Source of the DNA: Thermodesulfobacteriota bacterium
GTDB taxonomy: Bacteria > Desulfobacterota > Desulfobacteria > Desulfobacterales > JAUWMJ01
Direction of reading: 5' to 3'
Length of the DNA stretch: 64,000 nt
Assembly (NCBI GenBank): GCA_034189135.1
Contig: JAXHVO010000103.1
Coordinates: 1-64,000 of the forward strand
Positions 62,669 to 64,000 of this stretch are shown piece by piece (positions within the stretch are counted from its first letter, which is position 1; each line of letters begins with the position of its first letter). Position numbers and translations under genes: made by a program. Under the pieces are notes generated by a model. That model made no database searches. It was not told the origin of the DNA and saw only the letters and a program-made list of their open reading frames with translations.

Positions 62669-62887
62669 TATAGTAGTTGCCATAAATATGTTCCGTTTTA
62701 AATGAGGAAACTGTCTGAGTGTATTAGAGATCGTTAAGAAAGAACTTTGATAGGATATGGTCAATTTATTAAGATAGTGCTAATAACGAAATCAATTATA
62801 ATATGGTCAGTCTGTTCTTTCTTTACGAGCCCTTATATACGAGTTTTTCATCGTTTAAAATGGAATATATTTATAGCAAACAGTATA
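62669..62887. mobile_element. R2b: inverted copy of the R2 element
   Basis: About 219 bp; both ~75-nt arms match R2a in inverse orientation, the centre does not. It fills the space between enhancer copy C and the stop of the sigma-54 activator gene (21 bp away). Confidence 0.75.
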
Positions 62888-62908
62888 ACAACTCGCTTGA
62901 AGTAAAAA

Positions 62909-64000
62909 CTACGACCGGTCTTCCTTAATGGAAGTTTTGATTTTTAAATTGTACTTTTCTATTTTTGAATGTAGCGTTGGCCTGGAAAGCCCAAGGAGCT
63001 TTGCCGCACGTGAGCGATTGCCCCCGGAAAGGGTAAGCGCTTCGCTTATGATAATACTTGCCATATTGTCCATGCATGAATCAAAAAGATTCTTTTCCTT
63101 TTTACCGCTGAGGGCCTCTCTGACCCATTTTTGTATTGCCCGGTCGGCGGGTTCATCGGATAATGTGCTCCGGGTTTCACCGCTGATCGCCTGAGCAATT
63201 TCTTCATTATGAATCGGAGTCCCACGGTTAAATATCAGGGCTTTTTGGATGGCGTTGCCAAGCTCTCGGACATTGCCCGGCCATGAATGCCTGGCGAGTA
63301 ATTCCATCGCCTCTTTGGTAATTCCCGGATTATCCATTGACAGTTCGTGTGCGTAGCGGGAAATGAAATATTCGGTCAAAAGCGGTATATCACTAGTACG
63401 TTCACGCAAGGGGGGAAGTGAAATGGTGACTACTTTAAGACGGTAATACAGGTCATCCCTAAACCTGCCTTCGTTTAGAGCCGTTTCAAGATCGCGGTTG
63501 GTGGCGGCAATAATCCTCACATCCACCGGAATGGTGGAGCGACCACCCAGGCGTTCGATACTTCTTTCCTGTAACAGTCTCAGGATCTTAGCCTGTATGG
63601 AAAAAGGCATATCACCGATTTCATCCAAAAAAACAGTCCCTTTGTGAGCCTGTTCGATCTTTCCCACACGGCGATGGGACGCACCGGTAAATGCCCCTTT
63701 CTCATAACCGAACAGTTCACTTTCAAGAAGATTTTCCGGAATGGCCACACAGTTAATGACCAGAAAGGGCCTGTCCGCTCGAGAGCTGTACTGATAGATC
63801 GCTCTGGCCACCAACTCCTTTCCGGTGCCGGATTCTCCCCTGATCAGTACAGTGGCATCAGATGATGACACCCTGCCGATGGCTTTATAAACATCCTGCA
63901 TCGGCCGGCTGCGGCCGATAATCGCCTCTTCCGAAGCCTTTTCCGGTATCACGTCCATTTCCACCGGAGTACGCATAAAGCGACCTGCTTCCAGTGCCTG
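62909..64000 (-). CDS. Sigma-54-dependent activator (NtrC type), N-terminus beyond the window
   Basis: At least 363 residues; the frame is open to the right edge. The first visible residues, ..[16 protein letters not shown], fit the end of a receiver or other sensory domain. AAA+ domain: Walker A GESGTGKE, the sigma-54-contact loop GAFTGA, Walker [12 protein letters not shown], sensor ..[11 protein letters not shown]... The C-terminus has a Fis-type HTH (..[27 protein letters not shown]..). It lies upstream of the sigma-54 stress promoter in the same orientation and is the best candidate to bind the TGTCGG/TTTACA enhancer motifs. Confidence 0.93.
   Translation of the reverse strand, partial: QALEAGRFMRTPVEMDVIPEKASEEAIIGRSRPMQDVYKAIGRVSSSDATVLIRGESGTGKELVARAIYQYSSRADRPFLVINCVAIPENLLESELFGYEKGAFTGASHRRVGKIEQAHKGTVFLDEIGDMPFSIQAKILRLLQERSIERLGGRSTIPVDVRIIAATNRDLETALNEGRFRDDLYYRLKVVTISLPPLRERTSDIPLLTEYFISRYAHELSMDNPGITKEAMELLARHSWPGNVRELGNAIQKALIFNRGTPIHNEEIAQAISGETRSTLSDEPADRAIQKWVREALSGKKEKNLFDSCMDNMASIIISEALTLSGGNRSRAAKLLGLSRPTLHSKIEKYNLKIKTSIKEDRS

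Noticed and set aside
1-64000. CRISPR arrays, tRNA/rRNA genes, prophage genes
   Set aside because: No regularly spaced direct repeats, no cloverleaf or rRNA-like segments, and no phage structural or integrase genes were recognised in the gaps inspected by eye.

Overview
The window comes from an anaerobic, probably sulfate-reducing Desulfobacterota bacterium; Desulfobacteraceae-like is my inference. Supporting evidence: an hgcAB mercury-methylation pair, nifU/nifS Fe-S assembly linked to cysteine synthesis, sodium/anion (DASS) and TauE/SafE permeases each beside output-less response regulators, an ADP-forming acyl-CoA ligase fused to a GNAT domain, many universal stress proteins, and sigma-54 control. 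No rRNA, tRNA, CRISPR or prophage genes were seen. Almost everything from 7.3 kb to the right edge lies on the minus strand. The main plus-strand genes are at 1.2-7.2 kb and 47.5-50.5 kb.

Layout. 0-1.2 kb: a transposase-like gene tail, a truncated membrane protein and a fold-back MITE. 1.2-7.2 kb: cupin, S1-type protease with a coiled-coil insertion, lipoprotein, M24-fold protein with lost metal ligands, radical SAM protein, FabH-like synthase. 7.3-24.7 kb: a sensor/transport block with two Cache histidine kinases, four stand-alone receivers, a receiver-CBS fusion, two DASS permeases, a TauE/SafE permease and a PEP-synthase-like protein lacking the usual C-terminal domain. 25-27 kb: a zinc-ribbon/Cache/HAMP protein with a partner. 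27.3-31.3 kb: nifU-nifS-cysE-cysK. 31.8-47 kb: an FGE-like protein, then a long minus-strand series joining a peptide-type ABC importer to two ATP-grasp ligases, a PP-loop enzyme, a degenerate radical-SAM/GNAT fusion and a transporter-HEAT-cNMP giant. 47.5-50.5 kb: radical SAM pseudogene, lipoprotein, rubrerythrin-like protein. 50.6-52.7 kb: arsR-hgcA-hgcB. 52.8-64 kb: a stress/energy block (four Usp genes, two CBS-ACT proteins, acyl-CoA ligase-GNAT, cytidylate-kinase-like genes) downstream of a sigma-54 activator.

The strongest new observation is in hgcB. The apparent 72-residue ferredoxin ends at a TGA, but the same frame continues for 26 sense codons to a terminal Cys-Cys and TAA, giving the expected HgcB length. 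The TGA falls at codon 73, where HgcB has its essential conserved cysteine. Seventeen bases after it is a hairpin with a GGUC apical loop, the loop of the E. coli fdhF SECIS. I read this as a selenocysteine-containing HgcB.

A second observation is a repeated promoter architecture. Three sigma-54 -24/-12 elements (18.9, 53.6 and 62.5 kb) each have, 115-119 bp upstream, the motif TGTCGG-N5-TTTACA-N3-TGTAAA. This suggests one shared enhancer-binding activator for a sensor kinase, a possible leader or small RNA, and the stress operon. Three families of non-coding inverted-repeat elements (R0, R1, R2) are scattered between genes.
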